Below are positions 20,288 to 22,236 of a stretch of 22,236 bases of DNA, in pieces (positions within the stretch are counted from its first letter, which is position 1; every line of letters starts with the position of its first letter). This DNA is from Hofstenia miamia (taxonomy: Eukaryota; Xenacoelomorpha; Acoela; Hofsteniidae). Where the stretch lies: contig CABFPE010000046.1 in NCBI GenBank assembly GCA_900660155.1, forward strand, positions 666,649 through 688,884, given 5' to 3'. The position numbers and the translations under genes are program-made. The notes beneath the pieces were generated by a model. It did not search any database. It worked only from the letters and a program-made list of their open reading frames with translations, and was not told the DNA's origin.

Positions 20288-22080
20288 CTGTAAAAAATCT
20301 AGTTTTTGGACATTTCCTCTAAATTAAACTATGAAGCGACTCATTATTGTGTATCATTAGGCCTTTGAGACATCTCTTCAATAGACTAGTATTGCTCAGT
20401 CTTTTGTTCCAAGATGGGTGACTTTAGATGGCGGTGGAATTTGTTTGGCTACTACTCTGTTGTAGAAACACCCTGCATCCTTCCCAGAAGCGCATCAGTA
20501 ATCAATTGAAATACAATGAAAAAATGTCATCATTATGTTGCTTCTCATCCTTTCAGCTGATCTCGAATTCAGCTTTATGACTTTGCCATAATATGCTGTA
20601 AATTTATCATTTTTGCTAAGTTAAGCTTTCCCTTACCTACATGTCCTAGGTTTCTCTTCTGACCTTTCATCTCTTTGCCTTGATTCTTAGTGCTGCTCCC
20701 AATTTTTTTGAAATATTAGACAATATTTTATAATTTTTTAGAATTTTATCGCTAATAAAAGTATAAAAGGATTTTACTTATCCCAATTATGTAAATTTTG
20801 GGTAAAACTTAGAAATTTACAAAATCAGATTTTGTAAGGAAAACATTTTCTTGGTTTCCCCTTCAGGGAAATCTGAATATAAAACTTACTCTCACGCAAG
20901 GAATCGATGGACAATCTGTTAGATTGCCATAGACATTGAATTAATAAACAAATATTTACTAATACAAGTAATAATACAAGAAGCTCTTTCTGCATCTGAA
21001 AAATAGAAATTGCTTAATCAAAATAAGAAGTTGTTTTTATAGAAAACCTTGCTTATGACCTAGAATGAAAAAAGAAATATCCTTTTAAGCCAAGAACAAG
21101 GGTGTGGGTAACAAGTCTAGTTAATTTGACTACTAATAAAACCTAAAATTAACATTTGGGTGATCCTTCCGTTATGCTTTATATCTTAATAAAAACTTCA
21201 ATAGTTTTTGCTTCAAAGATTGTCGAAATATTCAACAATATTTAGAAGACATTCTTAAATATTTCATCATCTGCGCACTGGAATTTGACCCACAGCTAAA
21301 TTTTATTTAAATTAATGACTCTACATTTAACCTAAGACGCATTGTAAAATTTTGGGATTATTGTGTCTGCTGTTAGTTTAGAATGCGTTTTAAGTATTAA
21401 ACATTCACAAAGTATTTACTAAAATTACAGCCAAATCTACTCACTATTCAAGCAAATACTTACATTTTAAATCTTACTGCTTGTCAGTTTTAAAATATCT
21501 GACCGCATATTACATCGTGGTTTTTTTTGCGCTTCCTCTTCAAATTCCTCATGTGAAATTCTTCTCGTTGAAGTTAAACCTTCTCCAGCAAAGCATTAGT
21601 TTACATATCTCGATTATATTTTTTTTAGCAAATTACTGGTTGGTAACTACGAATTTGATGCTAACGAATATCTATCATTTTCCACAAAAACCTTGAATTC
21701 TCAATCTTCCAAATATTTATCTTTTAAATCTCCTTTATTATATAGATCCAAATACTTCCATAATTACTATTTTCCGTATCTCATGCACTTCGTAATCAAA
21801 TGCTGAAGTACTCAGTAGCACCTTTGCTCAGGAACAAATATTTAGTCAATAGTGTATGCAGGCAACATATAATATGTAGATAATTGTGTAATACGCTAGA
21901 TATTTTAAGATTTATTAAACAAACCAATTGCAAAATCTGATATTAAGATATAAATAAAAGTAATAAAACACCTTTGATTGTTAAAAATATTTTTCGTTTC
22001 TAAGTTGCTTCCATTCTTTAGATTTACATTTGCAGTTATTGACATTATTACTACATGGGAATCATTTGAAAATATACCTA
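20288..22080. other. Gene-free stretch with a GC-richer patch
   Basis: 20390-20510 is GC-richer and reads sensibly in pieces on both strands (minus: ASGKDAGCFYNRVVAKQIPP; plus: VPRWVTLDGGGICLATTLL), but I recognise neither and stops interrupt both. A K-rich minus frame near 20600-20700 ends at a donor-like AG|GTAAGG but has no acceptor. 20700-22080 shows nothing. Confidence 0.4.
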
Positions 22081-22236
22081 GAGGCTGCTGAGCTAAAGAA
22101 GCACTGCGAGAATGACGACAAATGTGAAGAGCTTGGTTGGGAGTGTCTCCTCCTCGCAGTGACACCCTACGGCTCGTGGGGCATTCAAGCAATGAGGACC
22201 ATCAGGAAGATCGCCAGTAGGCTCGCCATCCAGACC
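22081..22236 (+). CDS. C-terminal-type fragment of a reverse-transcriptase element ORF, runs off the window
   Basis: An open frame of 52 codons to the window edge: EAAELKKHCENDDKCEELGW, ECLLLAVTPYGSWG, then IQAMRTIRKIASRLAIQT. This pattern (K..C...GW.C.PLAV..YG.WG..A..T...IASRLA) is, from memory, found at the C-terminal end of reverse transcriptase proteins of non-LTR-like elements in several invertebrates, after the RT and in the endonuclease-like region. Composition jumps from AT-rich to GC-rich at about 22078, which looks like a 5'-truncation junction. The frame is open back to 21985 but the upstream residues look random. It could instead be an exon: TTTACATTTGCAG just upstream is acceptor-like. 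Confidence 0.55.

Noticed and set aside
21905-22192. Minus-strand 95-codon frame at the right edge
   Set aside because: Mirror of the GC-rich plus-strand retroelement fragment.
1-22236. CRISPR array, bacterial operon, rRNA or functional tRNA genes
   Set aside because: No regularly spaced repeats, no bacterial gene layout, and no sequence matching rRNA or a complete tRNA cloverleaf.

Overview
The window looks like an AT-rich animal genome segment. Evidence for this is a spliced gene of the ropporin (ciliary/sperm-tail) family, an RFX-type X-box beside its start codon, several kinds of non-LTR retrotransposon, a Penelope-like fragment and a hAT DNA transposon. I cannot name the species.

Layout. 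1-2751 (+): 3' part of an R2-type LINE (reverse transcriptase, CCHC knuckle, restriction-like endonuclease), almost unbroken, with a perfect 75-bp in-frame tandem duplication. 2830-4060 (-): decayed jockey/CR1-like LINE lying tail to tail with the first. 4330-4470 (-): Penelope-like GIY-YIG remnant. 5235-5620: GC-rich MITE-like unit. 6180-6480: tRNA-derived SINE-like unit. 6706-10661 (-): the one convincing host gene, a two-exon ropporin-like protein of 253 residues with a 3053-nt intron that splits the RIIa domain, a poly(A) signal downstream and a perfect X-box 61 bp upstream of the ATG. 10.7-14.9 kb: AT-rich sequence with microsatellites and small GC-rich repeat scraps. 14.9-16.65 kb: slightly less AT-rich sequence with broken coding-like frames that I do not recognise. 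16655-17797 (-): 5' half of a hAT element (BED finger, start of the transposase, GGGTAC-rich terminus). 18305-18366 (-): tiny LINE 3' end with an (ATT)n tail. 20131-20287 (-): possible single exon of an unidentified gene. 22081-22236 (+): C-terminal type fragment of another reverse-transcriptase element, running off the window.

The genes do not form an operon or pathway. The biology is one ciliary gene, probably under RFX control, within a repeat-rich background. The most rewarding item is the ropporin-like gene with its X-box, which no single open reading frame reveals.
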